Below the pieces are notes generated by a model that was given only the letters and a program-made list of their open reading frames with translations, was not told the DNA's origin and searched no databases. Both the position numbers and the translations under genes were made by a program. DNA of 64,000 nucleotides from positions 1 through 64,000 of the forward strand of contig NZ_JOEH01000007.1 of assembly GCF_000719095.1 (NCBI RefSeq), read 5' to 3'. Of the stretch, positions 34,608 to 43,301 are shown piece after piece. Position 1 is the stretch's first letter; each line of letters starts with the position of its first letter. Source of the DNA: Streptacidiphilus jeojiense. Its GTDB lineage: Bacteria; Actinomycetota; Actinomycetes; Streptomycetales; Streptomycetaceae.

Positions 34608-35951
34608 GTGACATGGTCACGTAAGTGCAAGATGATCGCCGCCGTCACCGTGCCGGTGGCCGCGATGGCGACGGCCCTGACCGGCGCCGCCCAGTCCCAG
34701 GCAGCCGGCACCTTCCCGGCCCACTACGCCGCCCCGTACCTGGAGCTGTCCAGCAGCACCGTCGGCGACATGACGGCCGACATGAACGCCACCGGGCTGA
34801 AGTACTACACGCTGGCCTTCCTGATCCCCCAGTCCGGCTGCACCCCGCAGTGGGAGGCCGGCGGCAGCTCGCTGGGCGCCTTCACCTCACAGGTGAACAC
34901 GCTGAAGTCGGCCGGCGGCAACGTCATCATCTCCTCCGGCGGCGCCGAGGGCGGCGAGCTCGCCGAGACCTGCACCTCGGTCACCTCGCTCACCGCCGCC
35001 TACGCCAACATCGTCAACACCTACGGCATCACCAAGCTCGACTTCGACATCGAGGGCGGGACCCTGGACGACTCCGCGGCCAACACCCGCCGCAACCAGG
35101 CGCTGGCCGCGCTCCAGGCCCAGAACCCGTCGGTGCAGGTCGACTACACCCTCGCCGTGGACCCCACCGGCCTGCCCAGTGAGGAACTCGGAGTCCTGCA
35201 GGGCGCCAAGAGCGCGGGCGTCAACGTCAGCACGGTCAACATCATGACCATGGACTTCGGCGACGGCCAGAACGCCTTCAACGACGCCGAGTCCGCCGCC
35301 CGGGGCACCGCGGCGCAGCTCGCCAGTCTGTACGGGATCTCCACCTCGGCCGCCTACGGGCGCCTCGGGCTGACCCCGATCGCCGGGCAGAACGACGACA
35401 ACGAGAACTTCACCCAGGCCAACGCCAGCGCGCTGGAGAGCTTCGCCGCCAGCAACGGCGTCCAGGAGCTGTCCTTCTGGGAGGTCAACAGCTACGACAA
35501 GGGCACCGGCTACGCCTACTCCCGGATCTTCAACGCGATCACCGGCGGCACCACCACGCCCCCGCCGACCACCGGCGGCCAGATCACCGGCTACGGCGGC
35601 AAGTGCGTCGACGTGGCCGGGGCCAGCAGCGCCAACGGCACCGCGGTCCAGCTCTACACCTGCAACGGCACCAGCGCCCAGCAGTGGACCTCCTCCAGCG
35701 GAACGCTCCAGGCACTGGGCAAGTGCATGGACGTGACCGCGGCCGGCACGGCGAACGGCACCCAGGTCCAGCTCTACGACTGCAACGGCACCGCCGCCCA
35801 GCAGTGGACGCACCAGTCCAACGGCGAGCTGGTGAACACGGGCTCGGGCAAGTGCCTGGACGCGACCGGCCCCAGCTCCGCCGACGGCACCCGTCTGCAG
35901 ATCTGGACCTGCGCCGACTCCGCCAACCAGCAGTGGACCCTGTCCAGCTGA
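34608..35951 (+). CDS. Secreted GH18 chitinase-like protein with CBM13
   Basis: A protein of 447 residues. Signal peptide to about 33, GH18 barrel (about 35-310), a short Thr/Pro linker, and a CBM13 trefoil (about 318-447) with three QxW-type repeats (NGTAVQLYTCNGTSAQQW and similar). The GH18 signature is partly kept: LDFDIEGG at 144-151 has the catalytic Glu 149 and Asp 147, but the first Asp of DxxDxDxE is replaced by Thr. GTG 34608 has AGGAGG about 7 bases upstream. It lies 146 bases after the beta-helix gene and probably shares its control. Confidence 0.92.
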   Translation: MTWSRKCKMIAAVTVPVAAMATALTGAAQSQAAGTFPAHYAAPYLELSSSTVGDMTADMNATGLKYYTLAFLIPQSGCTPQWEAGGSSLGAFTSQVNTLKSAGGNVIISSGGAEGGELAETCTSVTSLTAAYANIVNTYGITKLDFDIEGGTLDDSAANTRRNQALAALQAQNPSVQVDYTLAVDPTGLPSEELGVLQGAKSAGVNVSTVNIMTMDFGDGQNAFNDAESAARGTAAQLASLYGISTSAAYGRLGLTPIAGQNDDNENFTQANASALESFAASNGVQELSFWEVNSYDKGTGYAYSRIFNAITGGTTTPPPTTGGQITGYGGKCVDVAGASSANGTAVQLYTCNGTSAQQWTSSSGTLQALGKCMDVTAAGTANGTQVQLYDCNGTAAQQWTHQSNGELVNTGSGKCLDATGPSSADGTRLQIWTCADSANQQWTLSS

Positions 35952-35982
35952 CACCTGGTCACCACAGTAGAACGAACTGAGC

Positions 35983-36039
35983 GTCGAGAGCGCCTCCCCG
36001 GGACGCCGCCCCTGCGGTACCCCGGGGAGGCGCCTCGAC
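35983..36039 (+). terminator. Hairpin terminator after chitinase-like gene
   Basis: Arms 35983-36002 and 36021-36039 pair over 19 bp (GTCGAG, one bulged A, GCGCCTCCCCGGG) around an 18-base loop, starting 31 bases after the stop. Confidence 0.75.
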
Positions 36040-36078
36040 GTTCGGCACCGCCACGGTCGCCGTCGGCCTCTCGCCCCG

Positions 36079-36794
36079 TCAGCGGCCGCCCGGCGCGGGG
36101 GCGAAGGGCCCGTCCAGGGCTGCCCACTGCAGGAGCATGATCGTCTTCCCGTCGGCGATGCGGCCGTCCCGGGTCATCGCGAGGGCATCGGCGAAGGGCA
36201 GTTCGAGGACCTCGATGTCCTCGCCGTCCTCCTCCAGTCCGCCGCCGGCCCCGGTGCGGTCGGCCGGGGTGTAGGGGGCGGCGAAGAAGTGGAGGCGTTC
36301 GGTGACCGAGCCGGGGCTCATGTAGGCGTCGAGGACGTGGGTGAGCGGGCCCAGGTGACGCCGAGTTCCTCGGCGCACTCGCGCCGGACGGCGGCGGGCG
36401 GGTCGTCCGCGTCGAGCAGACCCACGGCGGCTTCGACGAGCATGCCGTCGGGGTGGTCGTTGACGTAGGCCGGGTAGCGGAACTGACGGGTCAGCAGGAC
36501 GCGGCCGCGTTCGGTGTCGTAGGGCAGGACGACGGCGCCGTCGCCGCGGTCGTAGGTCTCGCGCTGCTGGGTCTCCCAGCGTCCGTCGCGACGGCGGTAG
36601 TCGAAGGTGGTACGCCGGAGGACGTGCCAGCCCTGGGAGGTGAGCTCGACGTCGCGCACCCGGACGTCGGGGTTGCGGTCCAGGCCGCGCCCGGCCCGGT
36701 CGAGGTGGGTACGGCCGCGGTGGTCGGGAACGTCTACGCCGGGGCGGGCCGTCACCTGGCCTCCTGCGGGGATGAGCATGGGTTGGTCGTTCAC
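36079..36794 (-). pseudogene. Nudix hydrolase (NudK-like), frameshifted
   Basis: The protein is split over two frames. From GTG 36794 the first frame gives the N-terminal part: [20 protein letters not shown] then [22 protein letters not shown], ending in a Nudix box ([21 protein letters not shown]) close to the GX5EX7REUXEEXGU form. Near 36346 the homology continues in another frame as [22 protein letters not shown] to the stop at 36079. One base missing after GTCACC accounts for it. Relatives hydrolyse GDP-mannose or ADP-ribose. Either a real mutation or a sequencing error. It is divergent from the DeoR gene. Confidence 0.8.
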
Positions 36795-36842
36795 AGGCGC
36801 TACGATACATGCAGAAACGTGCAAGAACAGGAGAGAGTGCGG

Positions 36843-37601
36843 ATGCTGGCTGCTGAACGGCGCGACCATCTACTCGGCCTGCTCGCCCGCGAGGGCAAGG
36901 TCGTCGCCAAGGACGTCGCGTCGGACCTGGGGATCTCCGAGGACAGCGTGCGGCGCGACCTGCGCGACCTCGCCGCCGAGGGGCTGTGCCAGCGGGTCTA
37001 CGGCGGAGCACTTCCGGTCTCGCCGGCGGTGGCGGACTACGCCGCCCGGCAGAGCGTGGCCCCGGACGGGAAGCGGAGGGTCGCCGCTGTGGCCGCCGCC
37101 CTGGTGCGGCCGGGCAACGCGCTGATCCTCGACGGCGGCACCACCGCCCTCGCCGTCGCCCAGGCGCTCCCCCAGGACCTGGTCTGCACCGTGATCACCC
37201 ACAGCCCGACCATCGCAGCGGCCCTGCTCGACCATCCGCAGGCGGAGCTCTTCCTGCTCGGGGGCCGCATCTTCAAGCACTCGGCGGTCGCCTGCGGCGC
37301 CGCCGCGGTCGAGGCCGCACAGAACGTCTCCGCCGACCTGTGCCTGCTCGGCGTCACCGGCGTGCACCCCGAAGCGGGACTGACCACCGCGGACGCCGAG
37401 GAGGCCGCGATGAAGCGCGCCCTGGCCGCGCGGGCCGCGGAAACCTACGTCCTCGCCTCCTCGGAGAAGATCGGCACGGCTTCGCGCTTCCGCGTGCTGC
37501 CCTGGGAGAAGGTCAGCGGACTGATCACCGACGCCGACCCCCATGACGCACTCGTCGAGCAACTCGCAGCGCACGGCGTGGAGATCCTGGCAGCCGGCTG
37601 A
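36843..37601 (+). CDS. DeoR family transcriptional regulator
   Basis: A protein of 252 residues. N-terminal [23 protein letters not shown] then [20 protein letters not shown], followed by the family hallmark RVYGGALP. The DeoR C-terminal sugar-phosphate-binding domain (about 75-235) shows [15 protein letters not shown] and the [19 protein letters not shown] stretch. ATG 36843 lies about 8 bases after GGAGAG. A TACGAT -10-like box is at 36801-36806, and the direct repeat GCAGAAAC/GCAAGAAC in the leader could be its own operator. It is divergent from the Nudix gene and convergent with the aldo/keto reductase gene. Confidence 0.93.
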   Translation: MLAAERRDHLLGLLAREGKVVAKDVASDLGISEDSVRRDLRDLAAEGLCQRVYGGALPVSPAVADYAARQSVAPDGKRRVAAVAAALVRPGNALILDGGTTALAVAQALPQDLVCTVITHSPTIAAALLDHPQAELFLLGGRIFKHSAVACGAAAVEAAQNVSADLCLLGVTGVHPEAGLTTADAEEAAMKRALAARAAETYVLASSEKIGTASRFRVLPWEKVSGLITDADPHDALVEQLAAHGVEILAAG

Positions 37602-37623
37602 CGGCCACGGCCCGGACGCGGCG

Positions 37624-38577
37624 TCAGACCGCGGTCGGGGGTGAAAGCAGCGCGTCGATCTCGGCCAGTTCCTCGGGGGTCGGCACCCACTCCCCCGCGG
37701 CGGCGTTGGCGCGCACCTGCTCGGCAGTGCTCGCCCCGGCGATGACCGAGCCGCAGCCAGGCCGTGCGGCCAGGGCCCCCACGCCGATCTCCAGGACGCT
37801 CCGGCCGTGCGCCTCGCCCCAGGCGGCGAGGCGCTCGACCGCGTCGAGGCCGGCCTCGGTCACCCGCTCGGGTCGCGACTGCAGGCGCGAGCCCGCGGGC
37901 ACGCCGGTGGCGCGGCGTACCTTGCCGGTCAGCAGTCCGTTGGCGAGCGGGAAGTACGGCAGCACACCCAGGCCGTAGTGCACGGCCGCGGGCACCACCT
38001 CCTGCTCCACCCGGCGCTCCAGCAGCGACCACTCGTTCTGGGCCGAGACGAACGGCACGGCCCCGGTCTCCCGGGCCACGTGCGCGGCCTCGGCGATCTG
38101 CCAGCCCGCCAGGTTGGAGTGTCCGATGTAGCGCACCTTGCCTTCGCGCACCAGTTCGCTGAGCGCGGCCAGCGTCTCGGCGATCGGCGTGCGCGGGTCG
38201 GGGGTGTGCAACTGGTAGAGGTCGATGTGGTCGGTCTGCAGGCGTCGCAACGACTCCTCGACCGCACGCCGGATGTAGGAGCGCCCGCCCTTGGCCCCGG
38301 CCGCGGGCCCGTACCCCATGTCGATCCCCTGGTGGCCGAACTTGGTGGCCAGCACGACCTCGTCACGTCGCCCCTTCAACGCCTGGCCGAGCAGCGTCTC
38401 GGAACCGCCCTTGGCGCCGTACATGTCGGCGGTGTCGAAGAGCGTCACCCCGGCGTCGATCGCCGCGTCCACGACCGCGACTGTCTGTGCCGCGTCGAGC
38501 CTTCCGCCGAAGTTGTTGCAGCCCAGCCCCACCACGGAGACCAGGAGTCCACTGTTGCCAAGGGTTCGATAGTCCAT
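37624..38577 (-). CDS. Aldo/keto reductase
   Basis: An NADP(H)-dependent oxidoreductase of 317 residues. Catalytic tetrad: D48 and Y53 in FDTADMYG, K79 in ATKFGHQG, H124 in LYQLHTPDP. MDYRTLGNSGLLVSVVGLGC is the typical start of the YajO/YghZ-like group, and YFPLANGLLTGKV is also conserved. The cofactor end GSVIAGASTAEQV is intact. It is a single gene, convergent with the DeoR gene, with 22 bases between the stops. Confidence 0.93.
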   Translation of the reverse strand: MDYRTLGNSGLLVSVVGLGCNNFGGRLDAAQTVAVVDAAIDAGVTLFDTADMYGAKGGSETLLGQALKGRRDEVVLATKFGHQGIDMGYGPAAGAKGGRSYIRRAVEESLRRLQTDHIDLYQLHTPDPRTPIAETLAALSELVREGKVRYIGHSNLAGWQIAEAAHVARETGAVPFVSAQNEWSLLERRVEQEVVPAAVHYGLGVLPYFPLANGLLTGKVRRATGVPAGSRLQSRPERVTEAGLDAVERLAAWGEAHGRSVLEIGVGALAARPGCGSVIAGASTAEQVRANAAAGEWVPTPEELAEIDALLSPPTAV

Positions 38578-38722
38578 GCGGCCACTCTAGATCGGGCACG
38601 GCAACGGGACGTGTCGGCCCGTCACCCGGTCGGGCGCCGGAGGGGCGCACGCGTCGGCGAGTCCTTGACGGATCCCGCAAGGGAGGAAAGCATCGCGGGG
38701 GAACACGACGAGGAGGACCGGG

Positions 38723-39133
38723 ATGGGGACGGACCAGGCAGCTCTCGTAGCCGCCCTGCACGAGGCCGAGCAGAAGCTGCAGGCCGCCGTTCGATCCGGG
38801 GACAGCGAGGCGCTGGACCAGCTCCTGGACGACCGCGTCCGCTACACCGGGCCCGACGGCCGCGTCCTCACCAAGGCGGACGACCTGGAGGCGCACAGGT
38901 CGGGCGCCCTGGCCGTGGCGGTCTTCGACCAGCAGGACCTGCAGGTGACCGTGGTCGGCTCGACCGGGATCACCCTCGTCCTGGCCGGGTTGCAGGGCAC
39001 CGCGGGCGGACAGCCGTTCGCCGCGCGCCTCCAGTACACCCGCACCTGGGTGTACGCCGATGACGCCTGGCGCGTCCTGGCCGCCCACGCCAGCGCGGTG
39101 CCCGACCTCGACGGGCCGCCCTCCGCGGGCTGA
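38723..39133 (+). CDS. NTF2-like (SnoaL/DUF4440) protein
   Basis: A protein of 136 residues with the NTF2-like cone fold pattern: helical start ALHEAEQKLQAAVRSGD, then LDQLLDDRVRYTGPDGRVLT and strands ending in RTWVYADDAWRVLAAHASAV. Such proteins bind small ligands or act as isomerases; no catalytic residue can be assigned. AGGAGG lies 8 bases before the ATG. It is divergent from the aldo/keto reductase gene. Confidence 0.85.
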   Translation: MGTDQAALVAALHEAEQKLQAAVRSGDSEALDQLLDDRVRYTGPDGRVLTKADDLEAHRSGALAVAVFDQQDLQVTVVGSTGITLVLAGLQGTAGGQPFAARLQYTRTWVYADDAWRVLAAHASAVPDLDGPPSAG

Positions 39134-39168
39134 ACCCCGAGGAGCCGTCCGGGTCGGGCGGCCCGGGC

Positions 39169-39654
39169 TCAGATCTGCTCGCGCACCAGTTCCTCCAGCA
39201 GCGTCAGCGCGTCCTGCATGCCGTCCTCCATGCCGGAGTTCAGGTGCGCGTCCCGGTTCGCCCGGCTCTGGTGCTCGACCAGCATCTCCAGGTAGGTCCG
39301 GCCGTCCTTCTCGGTGAACGTCGTGGTGTTCACGGCCTTGGCGTCGGGGACGCCGGAGAAGGTCTCCGTGGTGACCAGGCGCTCGTCCGGGACGACCTCC
39401 AGGTACTCGCCGTAGAAGGCGAACTCGTAGCCGTTGAACGCCTTCGCCGCCCAGCGCCAGTTGCCGCCGACGCGTACGTCCATCTCGACGTCGGTCACCT
39501 CCGAGCGGTTCGCGTGCCACCAGCGGCGCAGCAGCTCCGGGGTGGTGAAGGCCTGGTACACCAGGTGCCGGGGCGCGTCGAATTCGCGCGTGATCAGGAT
39601 CTGGGTGTCGGTGGGGGTGGTGACGGTGGCCCGCCGCTGGTTCGCCGCAGTCAT
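39169..39654 (-). CDS. SRPBCC (AHSA1/START-like) protein
   Basis: A protein of 161 residues. ITREFDAPRHLVYQAFTTPE and LLRRWWHANRSEVTDVEMDV and GGNWRWAAKA are the AHSA1-type START signature, and the C-terminal helix (DGMQDALTLLEELV) closes the ligand cavity. Its ATG overlaps the stop of the ArsR gene by four bases. The ArsR-AHSA1 pair is a widespread two-gene operon of unknown ligand. Confidence 0.92.
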   Translation of the reverse strand: MTAANQRRATVTTPTDTQILITREFDAPRHLVYQAFTTPELLRRWWHANRSEVTDVEMDVRVGGNWRWAAKAFNGYEFAFYGEYLEVVPDERLVTTETFSGVPDAKAVNTTTFTEKDGRTYLEMLVEHQSRANRDAHLNSGMEDGMQDALTLLEELVREQI

Positions 39655-40049
39655 GATGTCCGCTCCTCGTCCGTCGTTTTCGATGTCGCCGGCCGCGATC
39701 CCTGGCGGTCGGCCTGCGCCTGCTCTGCCTTCAGGTCCTCGAGCACCGCGTCCAGGCGCTCGAAGCGTTCGGTCCAGAGCCGCTCGTAGTCCTTGACCCA
39801 TTCGAAGACCTGGCGCAGCGGCGCCGGCTCGAGCCGGTATATCCGCTGCCGGCCCTCGTCCCGGACCTGGACCAGCCCGACCTCGCGCAGGACCCGCAGG
39901 TGCTTGGAGACCACCGGCTGCGCCACGCCGAGCTGCTCGACCAGGTCGTTGACGGACCGTTCGCCCCGCGCCAGGGCGTCGAGGATGTCCCGCCGCCGGG
40001 GTTCGGCGACGGCGTTGAACGCGTCCGTCGTGGTCGCAGCTCTCGCCAT
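39651..40049 (-). CDS. ArsR family transcriptional regulator
   Basis: A winged-helix regulator of 132 residues: FNAVAEPRRRDILDALARGE, then LGVAQPVVSKHLRVLREVGL, and RQRIYRLEPAPLRQV for the wing. No metal-binding Cys pair is present, so it is of the non-metal ArsR kind usual next to AHSA1 genes. ATG 40049 starts only six bases after a TACGAT -10 element, so the transcript is probably leaderless. A palindrome over the promoter suggests autorepression. It is translationally coupled to the SRPBCC gene. Confidence 0.93.
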   Translation of the reverse strand: MARAATTTDAFNAVAEPRRRDILDALARGERSVNDLVEQLGVAQPVVSKHLRVLREVGLVQVRDEGRQRIYRLEPAPLRQVFEWVKDYERLWTERFERLDAVLEDLKAEQAQADRQGSRPATSKTTDEERTS

Positions 40050-40055
40050 GGCTCC

Positions 40056-40083
40056 ATCGTATGCCAATATGGACATACGTCAA
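40056..40083 (-). promoter_or_regulatory. ArsR gene promoter with overlapping operator
   Basis: On the minus strand TTGACG (40083-40078), a 16-base spacer and TACGAT (40061-40056) form a good promoter. A 20-base imperfect palindrome (40059-40078, GTATGTCCATATTGGCATAC, 16 of 20 symmetric) covers the spacer and is the likely ArsR site. Confidence 0.6.
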
Positions 40084-40119
40084 TCGGTACGTGGCCGTGG
40101 TCGCTGCACGGCTGGAACG

Positions 40120-40662
40120 TCAGAGCTGGAGCAGGCGCTTCTTCGCGGCCGCGAACTCGGCGTCGTCGAGCGCGCCCGAGTCGTGCAGGGCGGCAAGCCG
40201 CTCCAGCTGGTCGAGCAGTTCGCCGCCCTCCCCTGCGGGTGGCGCCGGTTCGGTGGGAGCGGAGGCTGACACGGCCGCCCTGATCGCGCTGCGCAGCTTC
40301 TCGGTGAACTCCTCCGCCTCCTCCAGGCCTTCCCAGCGGTGCGCCCCGCTCAGGGCGACCACTTTGAGCACCATGCCGCTCAGCCGGGTCGACTTGAGCT
40401 CGACATGGGTGATCCCGGTCAGCGGCACCGGCACTCCGGGCCGCCCTTCCTTGAGGTAGAGCAACCGGTGCGTGGTCACCAGCAGTGCGCCCTTGGCCCA
40501 GTCGTCCTTGCCACGGCAGGCGGTCAACGCGACCGGCTGCTCGCCGGGCAGCGCATCGGCCTGCGCCGCCCTCGCCGCCTGTGCCGCCTTCGGCAGCCGC
40601 TTGGACGCGCTGTCGCCGAGCGCGTCCGCGGCAATGTCCGTCACCAGGTCACTCCAGTCCAT
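40120..40662 (-). CDS. PH-like and SHOCT domain protein
   Basis: A protein of 180 residues. The middle (LLVTTHRLLYLKEG, ITHVELKSTRLSG, MVLKVVALSGAHRWEGL) is a bacterial PH-like domain. The C-terminus (LLDQLERLAALHDSGALDDA then EFAAAKKRLLQL) is a SHOCT motif, a short helical hairpin at the end of many actinobacterial proteins. ATG 40662 follows GGGGAGC. It is on the same strand as the upstream epoxide hydrolase gene, 56 bases away. Confidence 0.85.
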   Translation of the reverse strand: MDWSDLVTDIAADALGDSASKRLPKAAQAARAAQADALPGEQPVALTACRGKDDWAKGALLVTTHRLLYLKEGRPGVPVPLTGITHVELKSTRLSGMVLKVVALSGAHRWEGLEEAEEFTEKLRSAIRAAVSASAPTEPAPPAGEGGELLDQLERLAALHDSGALDDAEFAAAKKRLLQL

Positions 40663-40718
40663 GCTCCCCAACCTACGGTGTTCCCACGTCCGATTGCTCG
40701 CCTCGCACCGGATACGGG

Positions 40719-41921
40719 TCACGCCGAAGGGACGCCTCCGCCGCCACGGAGGGCACGCAGGCCGGTGCGGATTTCGTCGACCAGGATCTCGGGCTGCTCC
40801 AGGGCCGCGAAGTGGCCGCCCTTGTCGGCCTCGCCGCAGTGGATCAGATTGCTGTAGGTGTCCTCGATCCAGATGCGCGGCAGGCGTGGGATGTCCTTCG
40901 GGAAGACGGTCACGGCGACCGGAAGCGACACCTTGGGGCCGGCGAGGGTGGCCGATCTGTTCTCCCAGTAGATGCGGCCGGACGACGCCGCGCTGTTGGT
41001 GAACCAGTAGAGGGATATCGCGTCGAGCATGTCGTCCGTGCCGACGGCGTCCTCGGCGAGCCCGTGGTTGTCGGTCTTGGACTGGAACTTCTCGTAGATC
41101 CAGGCTGCCTGGCCGGCGGGAGAGTCCGCCAGGGCGAATCCGACGGTCTCCGGCTTGGTGCCCTGGAGGTGGTTCGACCCGCCGAGTTCGCCGGTGTAGC
41201 GGGCGAGGGTCTCCACGGCGTAGCGCTGTTCGGGCGACAGGGTGTCGGTGTCGGGGATCTGCGCGGGAAAGGCGTACTGGGTGTTCAGGTGGATTCCGAG
41301 CAGCCCCTCAGGTCGCATCGCCCCGAGGGCGGTGGTGACGACGGCACCCCAGTCACCGCCCTGCGCGGCCCACCTCGTGTAGCCGAGACGCTTCATCAGC
41401 TCCGTCCAGGCACTTGCGATGCGCGCTACGTCCCACCCGGTCCGCGTGGGCTTCTGGGAGAACCCGAACCCAGGGAGCGAGGGAACGACGACGTCGAACG
41501 CATCGGCGGCGTCCCCTCCGAACGCCACCGGATCGGTCAGCGGGCCGATCAGCTTCAGGAACTCGACGATCGAGCCGGGCCATCCGTGCGTGAGGATCAG
41601 CGGCATCGCGTCGGGATTCCTGGACCTGACGTGGATGAAGTGGATGTCCAGCCCGTCGATCTCGGTCAGGAACTGGGGGAAGCGGTTGAGCTCGGACTCG
41701 AAGCGCCGCCAGTCGTAGCCGTGCTCCCAGCGGTCGACCAGGGATCTCGCGTTCTCCAGGCGAACCCCTTGCGACCAGTCGTCCACCGTTTCCGGATCCG
41801 GCCAGCGCGTCCTCGCCAGTCGCTGCTTCAGATCGTCGATCTCCGCATCCGGGATCGAGACGGTGAACGGACGGACGAGGGTCGAGGCCGGCAGTGTCGG
41901 CGGCGGCGTGGGTGCGGTCAT
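40719..41921 (-). CDS. Epoxide hydrolase (alpha/beta hydrolase)
   Basis: A protein of 400 residues. The N-terminal epoxide-hydrolase region (FTVSIPDAEIDDLKQRLART) precedes an alpha/beta hydrolase fold with oxyanion motif HGWPG (112-116) and nucleophile Asp 190 in GGDWG. The catalytic His lies in DKGGHFAALEQPE. The enzyme opens epoxides with water. ATG 41921 follows AGGAGG at a usable distance. It is divergent from a TetR regulator across two palindromes, so it is probably induced by the ligand of that regulator. Confidence 0.94.
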   Translation of the reverse strand: MTAPTPPPTLPASTLVRPFTVSIPDAEIDDLKQRLARTRWPDPETVDDWSQGVRLENARSLVDRWEHGYDWRRFESELNRFPQFLTEIDGLDIHFIHVRSRNPDAMPLILTHGWPGSIVEFLKLIGPLTDPVAFGGDAADAFDVVVPSLPGFGFSQKPTRTGWDVARIASAWTELMKRLGYTRWAAQGGDWGAVVTTALGAMRPEGLLGIHLNTQYAFPAQIPDTDTLSPEQRYAVETLARYTGELGGSNHLQGTKPETVGFALADSPAGQAAWIYEKFQSKTDNHGLAEDAVGTDDMLDAISLYWFTNSAASSGRIYWENRSATLAGPKVSLPVAVTVFPKDIPRLPRIWIEDTYSNLIHCGEADKGGHFAALEQPEILVDEIRTGLRALRGGGGVPSA

Positions 41922-41968
41922 GGCCTTCTTCTCTCCTCCTGTGCTGCCAGGCACAGCGCGGCTTTTCA

Positions 41969-42012
41969 TTGCACACTGCTGTGCAATCTACTCCACTGCA
42001 CAGTGCTGTGCA
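41969..42012. promoter_or_regulatory. Two TetR-type operators
   Basis: TTGCACACTGCTGTGCAA (41969-41986) and TGCACAGTGCTGTGCA (41997-42012) are each perfectly symmetric in their arms and share TGCACA/TGTGCA half-sites. Their centres are 27 bases apart, between the divergent epoxide hydrolase and TetR genes. Confidence 0.75.
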
Positions 42013-42023
42013 ACAATGGCGCT

Positions 42024-42623
42024 GTGCCTACCGAGTCCTCCCGTCTGCGCTCGATGAACGAGACGCGCGATCGCATCCTCGACGTCGCCCTCGATGTGCT
42101 GGGAGAGAACCCCGACGCCGGCATGGGCGACATCGCCTCCGCCGCCGGCGTCGTCCGTCGTACGGTCTACGGCCATTTCCCCTCCCGCCTCGACCTGATC
42201 CGGACCCTCACGGAACGGGCCGTCACCGAGATGACGGGCGTGCTCACCGAGGTCAACGCCTCCGACGCGGCAGCGGACGCGACATGGGTCCGGTTCATCG
42301 CCCGGGTCTGGCCGGTGGCGCACCGCTACCGGGTGCTGTTGGCGCTGCGCCGTGGCGAGTACGGCGAGGCGATCCACGGCCTGCTCGGGCCGCTCGACGA
42401 GCTCCTTGCCGACCTGGTGGAACGGGGCCAGGACGGCGGTGTGTTCGCGCAGCACCTGCCGGCGGGCGTTCTGAGCCAGGTCGCCTACGGCGTCGTGTTC
42501 GCCATCGCGGACAGCGACCTGTCGAACAGGACCCCAGGTGCCCGAGCTGCGACGATCACGAGCCTGCTGATGCTGGGAGTTCCCGAGGCGCGAGCGGTCG
42601 CTCTCGTCGGCGACCAGCCCTGA
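42024..42623 (+). CDS. TetR family transcriptional regulator
   Basis: A protein of 199 residues. HTH region: MNETRDRILDVALDVLGENP, then GMGDIASAAGVVRRTVYGHF, PSRLDLI. The C-terminal ligand domain is all-helical. GTG 42024 lies 12 bases after the second operator; an ATG 27 bases downstream is an alternative. With the operator so close to the start and no ribosome site, a leaderless, self-repressed transcript is likely. It should repress the divergent epoxide hydrolase gene. Confidence 0.92.
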   Translation: MPTESSRLRSMNETRDRILDVALDVLGENPDAGMGDIASAAGVVRRTVYGHFPSRLDLIRTLTERAVTEMTGVLTEVNASDAAADATWVRFIARVWPVAHRYRVLLALRRGEYGEAIHGLLGPLDELLADLVERGQDGGVFAQHLPAGVLSQVAYGVVFAIADSDLSNRTPGARAATITSLLMLGVPEARAVALVGDQP

Positions 42624-42650
42624 GCCGCAGCTCTTGAGCGGTACCGAGGA

Positions 42651-43244
42651 TCAGGCCGGGCCGCACATCGTGTCGACGACGCTTCTCACCAGGGCGGACA
42701 GCTCCTCGGGCTTGCTGTCCCGGGCGAGCTTGCCGTAGAGGACCAGCGAGGCCAGCCCGTGGACCAGGGCCCATGAGCCGGCCATGAACGCCGCCTGCTC
42801 GTCGGCCGGGCGCGTGTTCACCGCGGCCACGCGCGCGGACAGCACGGCGTAGGTCTCATCGGCGGCCGCGCGGGTCTCGGGGTGCCGGACGTCGCAGGGG
42901 CGGGCGAACATCAGCCCGAAGAGCGCCTGGTGGTCCAGTGCGTAGCGGACGTAGGCCTGCGCCAGCGTGACCAGTTCCTCCCCGGGGGCGGCGGTGGCCT
43001 CCGCCGCCAGCAGGGTGCGGCGCAGGTCCTGGAAGCCGTGCGTGGCGAGCGCGGCCAGGAGGTCGTCCTTGTCGGGGTAGTGCCGGTAGGGGGCGTTGGG
43101 CGAGACCCCGGCCCTGCGGGCGACGGCTCGCAGCGACAGCGCCGCCTCGTCGCCCTCCTCCAGCAGTTCGAGCGCGGCGTTCAGCAGGGCGGCGCGCAGA
43201 TCGCCGTGGTGGTACGCGTCGCGGGCCGTTGCCACCTGATCCAC
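42651..43244 (-). CDS. TetR family transcriptional regulator (WHG-type)
   Basis: A protein of 197 residues. HTH: HHGDLRAALLNAALELLEEG, then LSLRAVARRAGVSPNAPYRH and YPDKDDLLAALA. The C-terminal domain (RYALDHQALFGLMFARPCDV, then WALVHGLASLVLYGKLA) is the WHG-type ligand domain. GTG 43244 is preferred because GGAGG precedes it. It is divergent from the DHA2-oxidoreductase operon, whose promoter carries a palindrome over the -10 box, so it is the probable repressor of that exporter. Confidence 0.92.
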   Translation of the reverse strand: MDQVATARDAYHHGDLRAALLNAALELLEEGDEAALSLRAVARRAGVSPNAPYRHYPDKDDLLAALATHGFQDLRRTLLAAEATAAPGEELVTLAQAYVRYALDHQALFGLMFARPCDVRHPETRAAADETYAVLSARVAAVNTRPADEQAAFMAGSWALVHGLASLVLYGKLARDSKPEELSALVRSVVDTMCGPA

Positions 43245-43301
43245 CCTTCCTCCAGGTGCTGCCAGTGTAGGCACCGCCAGGGGCACCACCGCCCGCCAAT
43301 G

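Noticed and set aside
37602..37623. Terminator between the convergent DeoR and aldo/keto reductase genes
   Set aside because: CTGACG/CGTCAG pairing overlaps both stop codons and the stem is interrupted; too weak to list.
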